Notes: generated by a model from the sequence alone, not told the origin. Positions 43,602 to 53,075 are shown, counted from the stretch's first letter. The stretch: DNA of 59,515 nt from an uncultured Lachnospiraceae bacterium (GCA_910588285.1 CAJUQB010000018.1:1-59515), one strand, 5' to 3'. Made by a program: numbers and translations.

Positions 43602-44864
43602 TTAATTCCTTCGTCCCATGGTTACGGATACGGTTCTCTCCACATATTCCCCGGCCTGTGCAGACTGCAGCACGATCTCCACCTGGGCGCCTGCCGCATA
43701 ATACTGCATCCGCTGCAGCAGCGCTTCGTAGGTGCTGATTTCCCTTCCGTCAAAGGAGGTAATGATATCGCCCCTGCGGATGCCGGCCTGGTCAGCTGCG
43801 CTTCCCTCCACCACCTGGTCTACGAAAATTCCCTTGGGCATATTGTAGCTTCCTGACACCTCATCGGTTACATCCACACCGTGGATGCCCAGATAGGCAA
43901 GGTTCGATTCATCCACCTTCTCCCTGGTAATCAGGTCATTGATGATCGAATCAGCGGTAGAAATCGGAATGGCATAGCCCATACCCTCCACCTTGGTGTC
44001 CGAATATTTGACAGAATTAATGCCAATCACTTCCCCCTTGACATTCAGCAGCGCGCCGCCGCTGTTGCCTGGGTTGATGGCCGCATCGGTCTGGATCAGT
44101 GCATTGGTGACGATAGAGCCGTCGGTTCCCTCCACGGACACCTCACGGTTCAGGGCGCTGATATAGCCCACTGTCACAGACTGTCCATAGCCCATGGCAT
44201 TGCCAATGGCAATGGCCGGCTGGCCCACCTTCACGCTTTCTGAATCTCCCAGAACCGCCACCTTAATGGCATTCAGGGTATCTGCCGAGAGATCGCTCAG
44301 CTTCACGCTGACTACTGCAAGGTCTGTGCTCGGATCCGTCCCCTTCACCTGGGCCGCTACCGTGGTGTTATCCACAAAGCATACCGTCAGCTCTGAGGTT
44401 CCGGCTACCACATGGTTGTTGGTGGCAATAAACAGCTCATCCTCTGTCTGGGCCACAATGATTCCGGAGCCTGCACCCGGTGTCTCCTGGCTCATGGTTC
44501 CCCAGAAGGTGTTGTACTGCTGCACCGTCAGGCTGGTGATGGACACGATGGAAGGCATTGCCTCCTCTACCACCTGGGATACATCGCTGATAACAGAGGA
44601 AACATTATTCCGGATGATATTTGTCATCTTGCCCTCTGTCTCTGCCTCCACCTTGGCCGGCTGAACGACAGTATTGGGGTTCTCGCCGCCGGCAGCCTTC
44701 TGGAAGATGTAGCCGGTACCGTAAAATACGGTTCCGCTGATCAGGCCGAACACAAGGGCCAGTGCCGCACATTTGGCCAATGTGACGCCAAACCTCTTCC
44801 TTGGCTTCTTTTCCTTTTCCTTCTTTGGCTCCTCATAAGGAGCGTAGTAATAATTGTTATCCAT
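43602..44864 (-). CDS. HtrA/DegP-like serine protease with PDZ domain
   Basis: A 420-residue membrane-anchored quality-control protease. A cytoplasmic Tyr- and Lys-rich start (MDNNYYYAPYEEPKKEKEK) precedes one membrane helix (residues 27-55). The trypsin-like domain has His151 in NNHVVAG, Asp181 in PSTDLAVV and Ser268 in NPGNSGGAL. A single PDZ domain lies about 315-415 (GIFVDQVVEGSAADQAGIRRGDII). It degrades misfolded exported proteins on the outer face. GAAAGGAG precedes the ATG. It is read in the same direction as the surface polysaccharide genes upstream and arcC downstream. Confidence 0.95.
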   Translation of the reverse strand: MDNNYYYAPYEEPKKEKEKKPRKRFGVTLAKCAALALVFGLISGTVFYGTGYIFQKAAGGENPNTVVQPAKVEAETEGKMTNIIRNNVSSVISDVSQVVEEAMPSIVSITSLTVQQYNTFWGTMSQETPGAGSGIIVAQTEDELFIATNNHVVAGTSELTVCFVDNTTVAAQVKGTDPSTDLAVVSVKLSDLSADTLNAIKVAVLGDSESVKVGQPAIAIGNAMGYGQSVTVGYISALNREVSVEGTDGSIVTNALIQTDAAINPGNSGGALLNVKGEVIGINSVKYSDTKVEGMGYAIPISTADSIINDLITREKVDESNLAYLGIHGVDVTDEVSGSYNMPKGIFVDQVVEGSAADQAGIRRGDIITSFDGREISTYEALLQRMQYYAAGAQVEIVLQSAQAGEYVERTVSVTMGRRN

Positions 44865-44963
44865 GGTAAACTCCTTTCTCTATGAAAAATAATTCATATA
44901 TTTCTCTGTGTTCCTCTTATGTCTATGAGTTTACCGCGTAATTGTGTAAAAAGTGTGATAAGT

Positions 44964-45377
44964 CTATATCTTTTTTGTGATATCCCGCTCCTCCAGAAAC
45001 AACTTCCTTGTCACAAAATTCCAAACCATAACCACTACGGTTGCCAGGATCTTGGAGATCATATAATAAATGCCGCATTTTTCCACAATCAGCCACAAAA
45101 TCAGCTGGTTTAACCCCATTCCCATCAGGCACAGCAGGGTAAAGGTTACAAATTCACGGAGCCTGCCCATATCCTCCCTGCTTCGGAATACAAACTTCAT
45201 GCTGGCAAAATAATTAAAAATCAGGGAGATGGCATAAGACAGTGTGGAAGAAAGCAGATAAAAAATACCGAATCCTTCCGTAAACAGCACCATCAGCCCA
45301 TAGTCCAGCGCCGTGGAGATCACGCCCACAATCCCAAATTTTATCAGCTGCCCTGCCAAATCAAACATTTTCTTCAT
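44964..45377 (-). CDS. GtrA-like flippase/membrane protein
   Basis: A 137-residue GtrA family protein with four membrane helices. The family start QLIKFGIVGVISTALDYGLM is clear, and FNYFASMKFVF and VWNFVTRKLF close the two halves. GtrA proteins are thought to move undecaprenyl-phosphate-linked sugars across the membrane for glycan decoration. It is 16 bases downstream of glmS and at the end of the polysaccharide cluster, whose four family 2 glycosyltransferases include a DPM-like enzyme that would make such a lipid-linked sugar. Confidence 0.92.
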   Translation of the reverse strand: MKKMFDLAGQLIKFGIVGVISTALDYGLMVLFTEGFGIFYLLSSTLSYAISLIFNYFASMKFVFRSREDMGRLREFVTFTLLCLMGMGLNQLILWLIVEKCGIYYMISKILATVVVMVWNFVTRKLFLEERDITKKI

Positions 45378-45393
45378 GTGTGCTGCTTCCCGC

Positions 45394-47220
45394 TTACTCT
45401 ACCGTCACGGATTTTGCCAGATTCCTGGGCTTATCCACATCACAGCCCCTGCCCACCGATACATAGTAGCTGAACAGCTGCAGGGGGATAATAGCCAGGG
45501 AATTGGTGAAGTAGCGGTTCGTCTGGGGAATGTAAATAACATAGTCCGCCGCCTTCTCAATCTCCGTATTGCCGGTATTGGTAACTGCCATCACAAAAGC
45601 CCCCCGGGTGCGCACCTCCACAATGTTGCTGATGGTCTTCTTATACAGTGCCTCCTGGGTGGCCACGGCAGCCACCAGGGTCCCCTCCTCAATCAGGGAA
45701 ATAGTCCCGTGCTTCAGCTCGCCCGCCGCATAGGCCTCAGAATGAATATAGGAAATCTCCTTCAGCTTCAGGGAGCCCTCCAGGGAAATGGCATAGTCAA
45801 TGCCGCGGCCAATAAAAAATACATCCCGGGCCGCAACGTAGCGGTTGGCAAAGCGCTGGATCCGCTCCTTGCTGCCCAAAAGAAGTTCAATCTGCTCCGG
45901 CAGCTTCTTCAGATCCCCAATCATTCCTTCGCATTCCTGATCTGTGACAGTCCCCCGCACCTGGGCAAACTTTAACGCCAGCAGATACTGGGCCACCAGC
46001 TGGGCGCTGTAGGCCTTGGTGGTGGCTACCGCAATCTCCGGACCGGCCCAGGTGTACATCACCTTATCTGCCTCCCGGGCAATGGAGCTTCCCACCACAT
46101 TGACAATACCAAGGGTCTGTATCCCCCTGGTCTTCGCCTCCCGCAGGGCTGCCAGGGAATCTGCCGTCTCCCCGGACTGGCTGATGATAATCACCAGGGC
46201 GCCCTCCTCCAGAATCGGATTGCGGTAGCGAAATTCCGATGCCAGATCCACCTCCACCGGAATCCGTGCCAGCCCTTCAAAGACATATTTTGCCGTAACG
46301 CCTGTGTGGTAGGCAGAGCCGCAGGCCACAATATGGATCTTTTGGATGGCCCGGATCTCCTCATCTGTCATTCCCAGCTCCTCAATGACAATCCTGCCGT
46401 CCTTCAGGCGTGGATTCAGGGTATCCCGCACGGTCTTCGGCTGCTCGTATATTTCCTTCAGCATAAAATGCTCATAGCCGCCCTTTTCCGCCGCGTTGAT
46501 ATCCCACTCAATGGTGGCGGCTTCCTTCTCAATGGGTTCGCCATCCACATTTCGGAAGGAAATATCCTCCTTGTTCAGGACTGCAATCTCCTCGTTCTGA
46601 ATAAAATATACCTCCCTGGTATATTTCAGCACTGCCGGCACATCGGAAGCAATCAGATTGCCCTCTGCCCCCTTTCCCACAATCAGCGGGCTGTCCTTGC
46701 GGACTGCATACAGGACATCCGGATGGTCTCTGAATATAATCCCCAGGGCATAAGAACCCTCCAGCCGGAGCATCACCTTAGTGATAGCCTCAATGGGCTC
46801 CCCCTTATAATAGTAATCCAGCAGATGGGCCACCACCTCGGTATCTGTCTCGGACTGGAACTCATAGCCCTTATCCTGAAGGCGCTTTTTCACCTTGAGA
46901 TAGTTCTCAATAATGCCATTGTGCACCACTGCAATGGTCTCCGTACTGTTGTAATGGGGATGGGCATTGGCATCTGTGGGCGCCCCGTGGGTAGCCCAGC
47001 GGGTATGGCCGATTCCCAGAGTCCCTGGCATGGTAACGCCGTCATGGGTCAGCTCGCTTAACACCTTCAGCCTTCCGGTGGCCTTCTTCACCTGAATATC
47101 CGTGCCGTCATACACAGCAATTCCGGCCGAATCATATCCCCGGTATTCCAGCCTGGACAGTCCGTCCAGCAAGATGGGGGCCGCCTGGGCCTCCCCGATA
47201 TATCCAACAATTCCGCACAT
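45394..47220 (-). CDS. glmS: Glutamine--fructose-6-phosphate aminotransferase (isomerising)
   Basis: A 608-residue GlmS, making glucosamine-6-phosphate from fructose-6-phosphate and glutamine, the entry step to UDP-GlcNAc. The N-terminus MCGIVGYIG exposes the catalytic Cys2 after Met removal. GIGHTRWATHG and the glutaminase loop follow. Two SIS domains occupy about residues 285-600: IHIVACGSAYHTG, IISQSGETADSLAAL, and the C-terminal DKPRNLAKSVTVE with the usual terminal Glu. CAGGAGG precedes the ATG. No glmS ribozyme is seen in the 20 bases to the upstream gene, so regulation must differ from the Bacillus type. Confidence 0.98.
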   Translation of the reverse strand: MCGIVGYIGEAQAAPILLDGLSRLEYRGYDSAGIAVYDGTDIQVKKATGRLKVLSELTHDGVTMPGTLGIGHTRWATHGAPTDANAHPHYNSTETIAVVHNGIIENYLKVKKRLQDKGYEFQSETDTEVVAHLLDYYYKGEPIEAITKVMLRLEGSYALGIIFRDHPDVLYAVRKDSPLIVGKGAEGNLIASDVPAVLKYTREVYFIQNEEIAVLNKEDISFRNVDGEPIEKEAATIEWDINAAEKGGYEHFMLKEIYEQPKTVRDTLNPRLKDGRIVIEELGMTDEEIRAIQKIHIVACGSAYHTGVTAKYVFEGLARIPVEVDLASEFRYRNPILEEGALVIIISQSGETADSLAALREAKTRGIQTLGIVNVVGSSIAREADKVMYTWAGPEIAVATTKAYSAQLVAQYLLALKFAQVRGTVTDQECEGMIGDLKKLPEQIELLLGSKERIQRFANRYVAARDVFFIGRGIDYAISLEGSLKLKEISYIHSEAYAAGELKHGTISLIEEGTLVAAVATQEALYKKTISNIVEVRTRGAFVMAVTNTGNTEIEKAADYVIYIPQTNRYFTNSLAIIPLQLFSYYVSVGRGCDVDKPRNLAKSVTVE

Positions 47221-47239
47221 ATAGTATTCCTCCTGCTTC

Positions 47240-48205
47240 TTATTCCCTGCGTTTCCAATGCTGCTTCCAATACCCTGGATTCATGGTCCTTCGTAGGATC
47301 TGCTTTTGGTTCATGCGCCGGTAGCGCTTCCCGGCCCGGTATCCCAGGTACTTCCAGCCGCTTTGCCAGATTAAATTAACTATAAGCCACGGCCGGCCAA
47401 TTGTCAATAAATAACCTGCCGTCTGCTTCACCAGCCGCAGGCCCTCGGACTCTGAGCGCACCAGTCCAAAGATCTCCGGATGCTGGGCCTGGGAAACCGC
47501 CAGGTCAAAATTGCGCCGGTACTGCTCTGCCCCCGTATAATTATGAGAATGAACCACCCGGGCCCCGGACGCATAGGCCACTCTCCTGCCGCTTAGGATC
47601 GCCCGGGCCCCATAGATCATATCTTCATTAAATATGGTATGCGCCTCAAAGCCTCCCAATGCCTCATAATCCGCCCTGGCATAAGCCGCGCAGGCATTGG
47701 AGCAAAAAAAGGTCTTGATCCCCAGCCTGGGCAGATCCTCCTTTGTCTTTATCAGATCCTCCTCCGGATAATTGAAGCTTCTGGTATATCGTTCTATGAT
47801 ACTGCAGCCCTCCCGGGGAAGCTGTCTGGCATAGGATGCAGAAGCCCCGCCCTCCCATATGGGCCTTACCAGCGCCTCAATCAGATGCTTATCCGCCGGA
47901 ACCGCGTCCTGAGTCATGCAGACAAAGCAGGGAGCATCGGAGCGTTCCACCGCAAGCCTGCGGGTTCCCCCATGGTCAAACTCCTCTGCCGGTACGTGGA
48001 ATATCTCCAGCGGCAGCCTAAGCCCGGCCAGGAACTTTTGATTATCCCCTTGGCTTAAGTACCGCTCCCACAGCTCCTCTTCCGTGTTCACAAGAATCAC
48101 CTTATGAACAGCAAACGTCTGCTCCTGCAATTTTTGCAGAAGCAGACGAAACCTTTCATCCGGCTTATACACCGGGATGATGACATCTACCATCCTTTGT
48201 TCCAT
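47240..48205 (-). CDS. Family 2 glycosyltransferase, rhamnosyltransferase-like
   Basis: A 321-residue GT2 enzyme. VDVIIPVYKPDERFRLLLQKLQEQ starts the GT-A fold. The nucleotide-sugar segment VCMTQDAVPADKHLIEALV holds a variant T-x-D in place of D-x-D. EDMIYGARAILSGRRVAYASGARVVHSHNYT carries the acceptor-side ED and HSH motifs common in rhamnosyltransferases. The basic C-terminus (KRYRRMNQKQILRR) may bind the membrane. GAGGAAC precedes the ATG. It sits in the polysaccharide cluster between glmS and the LCP gene and probably adds one sugar to the lipid-linked repeat unit. Confidence 0.88.
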   Translation of the reverse strand: MEQRMVDVIIPVYKPDERFRLLLQKLQEQTFAVHKVILVNTEEELWERYLSQGDNQKFLAGLRLPLEIFHVPAEEFDHGGTRRLAVERSDAPCFVCMTQDAVPADKHLIEALVRPIWEGGASASYARQLPREGCSIIERYTRSFNYPEEDLIKTKEDLPRLGIKTFFCSNACAAYARADYEALGGFEAHTIFNEDMIYGARAILSGRRVAYASGARVVHSHNYTGAEQYRRNFDLAVSQAQHPEIFGLVRSESEGLRLVKQTAGYLLTIGRPWLIVNLIWQSGWKYLGYRAGKRYRRMNQKQILRRTMNPGYWKQHWKRRE

Positions 48206-48254
48206 ATATGTTCCTCATAGCCAGCCCCGCAGGGCGGCGCACAGCCTGCTGCCT

Positions 48255-49331
48255 TTAGTAGTTGCCCCCGTTCTCCCGGGTAACTCCGCTTCTCTCCACG
48301 ATCCGGTTGCTGATCTCCTGAACGCTGGGAGAAACCTCATAGTCCTCCTCGTCAAACAGGAACTGGTGCAGCTGCTTCACCGTATCGGTCAGCTCACAGC
48401 AAACCACCACGTCCTTATCATCCACATAGCCTGCCCAGCGGTTCTCCAGAATCGGGAAGCCGGCATTCTCCCCCATCTGATAGCTGAAGGCATCCTTGGC
48501 CAGCATCAGGATATCCGTATTGGTAAGACTGGTCTTGATCTCCGGGAATATGGTATCCACCAGCTTATTGATGGTCCCCAGGTCGGAATGAAGGGCCTTC
48601 TCCACCATCTTCTCAATCACAAGGCGCTGCCGCTCTGTCCGCTTGAAGTCGTCTCCCTTCGTAAAACGAATTCTGGCATAGGAGGTTGCCTGTACACCGC
48701 TCATATTGTAGACGCCGCCGCCGTAGATATAGTCCGGCTCCTTTCCTGTCAGCTCCGCCACCTCTTCAATATATCCGTTAATGCCGCCTGCCTCTTCCTC
48801 GGTCAGCTCAATCTCCACGCCGCCTAACAGGTCAACGGCATCTGCCACCGCGTTAAAATCAAAGGAAATATATTCGTCAATATCCAGGTCAAAATTCACA
48901 TTCAACATACTGACTGCCTGACTGGGGCCGCCATAGGCATAGGCTGCGTTGCATTTATTAAAGCCATCCCCGCCAGTCAGATCCAGGTATGTATCACGAT
49001 AGATGGAGGCCATCCGCACTTCCTTTGTCTCCTCATTGATACTGGCAATAATAATTACATCGCTGTTCCCACGGTCCAGCTTCCCCACGGAACGGTTGTC
49101 CAGACCAAACAGCGCAATGATTCTATAGGCTTCCTGCACGCCTGCCGCCGCTTCATGCAGGTCGTTCTTCTCTACATTCATCCCCTTTACATCCTGCTTG
49201 TTCCCGCTGTCAATCTTGGACATTTTTTGCACCACAAACAGCACAGCCAAGGCAATCAGCAGAAGCAAAATCTCAAAAAACAAAAGAACAACCTTGCGCT
49301 TGCCCTTCTTCTTTTTCTTTTTGGCAGCCAT
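48255..49331 (-). CDS. LytR-CpsA-Psr (LCP) family wall glycan ligase
   Basis: A 358-residue LCP protein that transfers undecaprenyl-linked glycans to peptidoglycan. A very Lys-rich start precedes one membrane helix (residues 13-35). The catalytic domain has GLDNRSVGKLDRGNSDVIIIASINEETKEVRMASIYRDTYL split over residues 75-115, with the D-x-D/R-x-x-R set that binds pyrophosphate. Later motifs are YISFDFNAVADAVDLLGGVEIEL and ATSYARIRFTKGDDFKRTERQR, the last with the conserved Arg pair. TAAGGAGG precedes the ATG. Its place next to the initiating transferase indicates that the cluster's product is attached to the wall. Confidence 0.95.
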   Translation of the reverse strand: MAAKKKKKKGKRKVVLLFFEILLLLIALAVLFVVQKMSKIDSGNKQDVKGMNVEKNDLHEAAAGVQEAYRIIALFGLDNRSVGKLDRGNSDVIIIASINEETKEVRMASIYRDTYLDLTGGDGFNKCNAAYAYGGPSQAVSMLNVNFDLDIDEYISFDFNAVADAVDLLGGVEIELTEEEAGGINGYIEEVAELTGKEPDYIYGGGVYNMSGVQATSYARIRFTKGDDFKRTERQRLVIEKMVEKALHSDLGTINKLVDTIFPEIKTSLTNTDILMLAKDAFSYQMGENAGFPILENRWAGYVDDKDVVVCCELTDTVKQLHQFLFDEEDYEVSPSVQEISNRIVERSGVTRENGGNY

Positions 49332-49358
49332 ATCTGTCCTCCTTATATCATAGGCATT

Positions 49359-50804
49359 TTAATAGGCATTTTTATTCACAAAGCCTTTAAAAACTGTCAA
49401 AAGCAAAATTTTCAGATCCAGTCCCACGGTCCAGTTCTCAATATAGTACAGGTCGTGCTCAATCCGCTTCCGTATGGAAGTATCTCCCCGGTATCCATTC
49501 ACCTGGGCCCATCCGGTCATGCCCGGACGAACCTGATGCTTTACCATATAGCGGGGAATCTCCTCCCGGAACTTCTCCACAAACTGGGGCCGCTCCGGTC
49601 TTGGGCCGATCAGGCTCATATCCCCCTTCAGTACATTAAAGAGCTGGGGCAGCTCGTCAATACTGGTCTTTCGTATTACCTTTCCCACACCGGTAACCCG
49701 GGGGTCATTCTGCACGGTCCATCCCTTATGCTCCTGCTGGGTGCTCTGCACCTCCATGGACCGGAACTTGTACATCCGGAAGGGCCGGTTATGCCTTCCC
49801 ACCCGCTCCTGACAGAAAATCAGCGGCCCCCTGGATGTGGCCTTAATCAGAACCGCCGTCACCAGCATCACCGGGGAAAACAAAATAATGCACAGAATAG
49901 AGCCCACAAGATCCATACACCGCTTCACAAAGGCATTGAACATATTGCTCAAGGGCACATAGCGGATATTGATCACCGGAAGCCCCAAAAGATCCTCCGT
50001 ATAAGGCTTGGTTGGGATAATGTTATTATAATCCGGAATAAATTTTGTATGCACGCCGGATTTCTCACAGAGGGCGACAATATGCTCCAGCTTATAGTAC
50101 TCCTCCAGCCCCAGGGTAATGGCAATCTCATCCAGATGGCTCTGGGGAAGGATATAGAACAGGTTCCCAATGGAGCCGATCACCTTGATCCCCTTATATT
50201 CTGTCCCCCGTTCCTGATTGTCATCCAAAATCCCCCGTATGCTGTATCCCCACTGGGGATTCTGGCGAATACGGTTAATATATTCCTCCGCTGCCCTGGA
50301 ATATCCCACCAGCAGCACATATTTCAAATTGTAGCCCTTTTTGCGCATCCCCCGCAAAATATATCGGATGCCATTGCGCATCAGCACATCCCCGAATACA
50401 TTCAGCATATAAAAATACACCAGCATTCCACGGGAAAAATCACTAGCCTCAATGGGCATCCGATGCATACGCTCCATCACAACCGTACTGTCCATAAGAA
50501 ACAACATGCTGAATATCACCACAATCCCGACTGTGTTCGCCTTGATGATATTCCAGCCCTCCAGACGCCTCCCCTGTACCCGCTTGGGGGTATACAGATT
50601 AAAGGCATAATAGAGCAGGACATAAAGGGGCACAATCCCCAGCAGCGCCCCCATATAGATATTAAAGGGCAGCGTGCCTGTCTCCGCCGGCAAAATACCG
50701 CTCCGGAACTTGATCCACCATGCACAGAGATAGGAGATTACAGTGACCATGGCATCCAGTACCACATGCAGCCGGTTAAAATGCTGCTGATTATCTTTTA
50801 TCAT
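49359..50804 (-). CDS. WcaJ-like polyprenyl glycosylphosphotransferase
   Basis: A 481-residue initiating enzyme of exopolysaccharide synthesis that moves a sugar-1-phosphate onto undecaprenyl phosphate. Four N-terminal membrane helices (residues 15-140) precede a CoA-binding-like Rossmann domain (LLVGYSRAAEEYINR). The catalytic domain starts at VKRCMDLVGSILCIILFSP, with RVGRHNRPFRMYKFRSM and GKVIRKTSIDELPQLFNVLKGDMSLIGPRPE, which holds the Asp-Glu catalytic pair. The ATG eight bases after GGAGG is chosen; an upstream GTG overlaps that site. It is the committed step for the surface polysaccharide encoded here. Confidence 0.95.
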   Translation of the reverse strand: MIKDNQQHFNRLHVVLDAMVTVISYLCAWWIKFRSGILPAETGTLPFNIYMGALLGIVPLYVLLYYAFNLYTPKRVQGRRLEGWNIIKANTVGIVVIFSMLFLMDSTVVMERMHRMPIEASDFSRGMLVYFYMLNVFGDVLMRNGIRYILRGMRKKGYNLKYVLLVGYSRAAEEYINRIRQNPQWGYSIRGILDDNQERGTEYKGIKVIGSIGNLFYILPQSHLDEIAITLGLEEYYKLEHIVALCEKSGVHTKFIPDYNNIIPTKPYTEDLLGLPVINIRYVPLSNMFNAFVKRCMDLVGSILCIILFSPVMLVTAVLIKATSRGPLIFCQERVGRHNRPFRMYKFRSMEVQSTQQEHKGWTVQNDPRVTGVGKVIRKTSIDELPQLFNVLKGDMSLIGPRPERPQFVEKFREEIPRYMVKHQVRPGMTGWAQVNGYRGDTSIRKRIEHDLYYIENWTVGLDLKILLLTVFKGFVNKNAY

Positions 50805-50860
50805 TTGCCTCACCTCCTATATCTTACCGTATCGATTTTCAAAAAACAATTCATATTTTC

Positions 50861-51820
50861 TTAAAATTTCCTTAAACGAAAACCGATATTCCGCCACAAT
50901 TCCAGCTGTATTTTGCAATAATTTTTCCAATTTTTGTTCTGATAAGGCACTTTATATTCTCTTTTGCACAAGGAAAATCCCTGGATCACCCCCTGCAGGT
51001 ACGCTTTTCCCAAATGCTTTTTGCCAAAAAACAAAATTTTCAGTATGATTCCCAAAAGCAGCAGCGGCCCATTCAGGATCAGCTGGGCCAGAGGCATGTT
51101 CTTATAGGCAAGGTACAGGCTGTTGCGGGCCGCCATACGCACCTTCCACCCATTGTATCTGCTGCCGGTTGTAGCGCTTCCCACATGGTACACCTGAGCC
51201 CGGGGGACAAATAAATTCCGGTATCCCTGTATGCGCGCCCGGTAGCCCAGGTCAATGTCCTCCAAATAAGCAAAATGGCGTTCGTCAAGGCCTCCCAGCT
51301 CCTGAAAAACAGCTCTGCGGTAAATGGCCGCTCCTCCGCAGGCGGCAAAAATCTCATCCTGCCTCCGGCACCTGGCCTTGGGCTGCCCCTTTCCTCTGGC
51401 AAAGGCCCAGCCAAGGGCGCAGTAATAGTCCCCGGCATCGTCAATCCGCTCCCGGTCCCGGTAATCCAATAGCTTGGCCTGGCAGGAGAAAACATCTCCC
51501 TGACTCCTGATTCCGGCCACCAGCTGTTCCACAAACTCCGGCTCCGGCTCCGTATCGTTATTCAAGAGCAGCACATAGGGACTGTCCGCTGCCTGTACCC
51601 CGCGGTTTACCGCCCCGCAGAAGCCATAATTCTTCTCCAGGGCCAGCACCTCCGCCTGGGGATATTGGCGGCGTACCCACTCCGCGCTGCCGTCGGCAGA
51701 TCCATTGTCCACAACGATAATTTTTTTATCAGAAAAAGTCTGCCGCTCCAATGCCGCCAAACAGATCTCCAGATAGCTTCTTCCATTGTAATTGGGGATA
51801 ATTACAGTCACCTCAGGCAT
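50861..51820 (-). CDS. Family 2 glycosyltransferase
   Basis: A 319-residue GT2 enzyme, rhamnosyltransferase-like. EVTVIIPNYNGRSYLEICLAAL, IIVVDNGSADGSAEWV, and LLLNNDTEPEPEFVEQL (variant of the D-x-D site) define the GT-A fold. GGLDERHFAYLEDIDLGYRARIQGY holds the catalytic-base ED motif. A hydrophobic segment near residue 265 (LILNGPLLLLGIILKILFFG) suggests membrane attachment. The ATG chosen overlaps the stop of the upstream glycosyltransferase by eight bases and has GGAG six bases upstream; two earlier in-frame ATG codons lie inside that gene's tail and lack a site. Confidence 0.9.
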   Translation of the reverse strand: MPEVTVIIPNYNGRSYLEICLAALERQTFSDKKIIVVDNGSADGSAEWVRRQYPQAEVLALEKNYGFCGAVNRGVQAADSPYVLLLNNDTEPEPEFVEQLVAGIRSQGDVFSCQAKLLDYRDRERIDDAGDYYCALGWAFARGKGQPKARCRRQDEIFAACGGAAIYRRAVFQELGGLDERHFAYLEDIDLGYRARIQGYRNLFVPRAQVYHVGSATTGSRYNGWKVRMAARNSLYLAYKNMPLAQLILNGPLLLLGIILKILFFGKKHLGKAYLQGVIQGFSLCKREYKVPYQNKNWKNYCKIQLELWRNIGFRLRKF

Positions 51821-53075
51821 GCTGCTCTCCATCCTCTTTCTTGATTCCACGGCCTGCTTTCCCGATCTCCCGGCCTGCTTCCTTAATTTCCTGGCCTGCT
51901 TTCCCGATTTCCTGGCCTGTTTCCTTGATTTCCCGGCCCGCTTCCTTGATTTCCCGGCCCGCTTCCTTGATTTCCTGGCCTGTTTCCTTGACTTCCTGGC
52001 CTGCTTTCCCGATTTCCTGGCCTGTTTCCTTGACTTCCTGGCCTGCTTTCTCGATTTCCCGGCCTGCTTCCCTGATTTCCCGGCCTGCTTCCTTGATTTC
52101 CTGGCCTGCTTTCTCGATTTCCCGGCCTGTCCCTGCCCCGGGCCCGCAGCCTGAATCCACCGTGCGGATGATATACTGGGGTGTATTGTTCAGGTTGATA
52201 TTCATCCGCCCGATATATTCGCCAAGGAGCCCCAGCATCATCAGTATCAGGCCCCCGATTACCAGGATAGCCACGATCAGAGAGCTCCAGCCCTCCACCG
52301 GCTCTCCCCAGATAACCTGCCTGACGACAGCCGCAATCCCATAGAGAAATCCTGCCAGCGCAACCAGCGTTCCGATCAGAGAAGAAAAACGCAGGGGCTT
52401 TACGGAAAAGGCAATAAACCCGTTCATCCAGACCTTCAGGCATTTCATCAGCGTAAAATTGGATTTGCCCTCTTCCCTGGCCCGATGGGCAATATAAACA
52501 TTGGTAATCCGATGGGTGGTCCGAAGAATCAGGCCCCAGATATAAGGGAAGGAATTGCGGTCCTGCTTCATCTGCTCCACCACAAACCGATCCATGGCAA
52601 AATAGCTGCAAAGCCGAAGATCCCTGGGCTTATCCAGCAGGAGGCAGGCCATCCAGTCATTGACCCTGCTGCCCAGATTCTTGATCCAGCTGTGCTTCTT
52701 CTGATGATAGCGGCCAAACACCACATCCCAGCCCTCCTCCAGCTTGTCCAGAAGCTTCCAGGCCTCCTCCGGCGGATTCTGACCGTCGTCATCCAGCGAT
52801 ACCACATAGTCCCCGGTAGAAATGGAATACCCTGCCATCAGCGCGCTGTCCTGCCCGAAATTCTTGGACAGATCCACAGCTGTCACCCGCGGGTTCTCCC
52901 GGGCCAGGCGGCTGATGGCCCCCAGCGTATCGTCCCTGGGGGACGCGTCATTCACCAGAATGATCTCATATTCATACCGCTGGCTGCCCCCAAAGGCCTG
53001 GTCGATCTCCGCAACCACATGGCCGATGGTATGCTCCGAATTATAGCATGGAATCACAAACGATATCTTTTTCAT
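51813..53075 (-). CDS. DPM/ArnC-like polyprenyl-phosphate glycosyltransferase with repeat tail
   Basis: A 420-residue GT2 enzyme that makes polyprenyl-phosphate sugars. The GT-A part (residues 1-230) has KISFVIPCYNSEHTIGHVV, ILVNDASPRDDT, and VVSLDDDGQNPPEE with the D-D-D metal site. Two membrane helices lie at about 235-262 and 270-293, as in ArnC, CsbB or GtrB. Normal relatives end soon after RMNINLNNTPQYIIRTV. Here about 105 residues follow: 14 units of seven residues of the form (A/T)G(Q/R)E(I/V)(K/G/E)(E/K), then EDGEQHA. The tail is charged and helix-prone and would lie in the cytoplasm. The following glycosyltransferase overlaps by eight bases. Confidence 0.9.
   Translation of the reverse strand: MKKISFVIPCYNSEHTIGHVVAEIDQAFGGSQRYEYEIILVNDASPRDDTLGAISRLARENPRVTAVDLSKNFGQDSALMAGYSISTGDYVVSLDDDGQNPPEEAWKLLDKLEEGWDVVFGRYHQKKHSWIKNLGSRVNDWMACLLLDKPRDLRLCSYFAMDRFVVEQMKQDRNSFPYIWGLILRTTHRITNVYIAHRAREEGKSNFTLMKCLKVWMNGFIAFSVKPLRFSSLIGTLVALAGFLYGIAAVVRQVIWGEPVEGWSSLIVAILVIGGLILMMLGLLGEYIGRMNINLNNTPQYIIRTVDSGCGPGAGTGREIEKAGQEIKEAGREIREAGREIEKAGQEVKETGQEIGKAGQEVKETGQEIKEAGREIKEAGREIKETGQEIGKAGQEIKEAGREIGKAGRGIKKEDGEQHA
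51837..52130. repeat. 14-copy 21-bp tandem repeat encoding a seven-residue unit
   Basis: The segment consists of 14 consecutive 21-base units encoding the C-terminal tail of the DPM-like glycosyltransferase. Unit types alternate (AGREIKE, AGQEIKE, TGQEIGK, AGQEVKE), so pairs and triplets of units also recur as longer repeats. Because 21 is a multiple of three, gain or loss of units keeps the reading frame and changes only tail length. Confidence 0.93.

Noticed and set aside
47221..47239. glmS ribozyme upstream of glmS
   Set aside because: Only 19 bases separate glmS from the upstream glycosyltransferase gene, too short for the ribozyme, and no core sequence is seen.
51792..52344. Plus-strand frames of repeated FPDFLACFLDF and ISWPASLIS patterns
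   Set aside because: They are antisense readings of the 21-bp repeat in the glycosyltransferase tail. They lack a convincing start and would be odd hydrophobic repeats.
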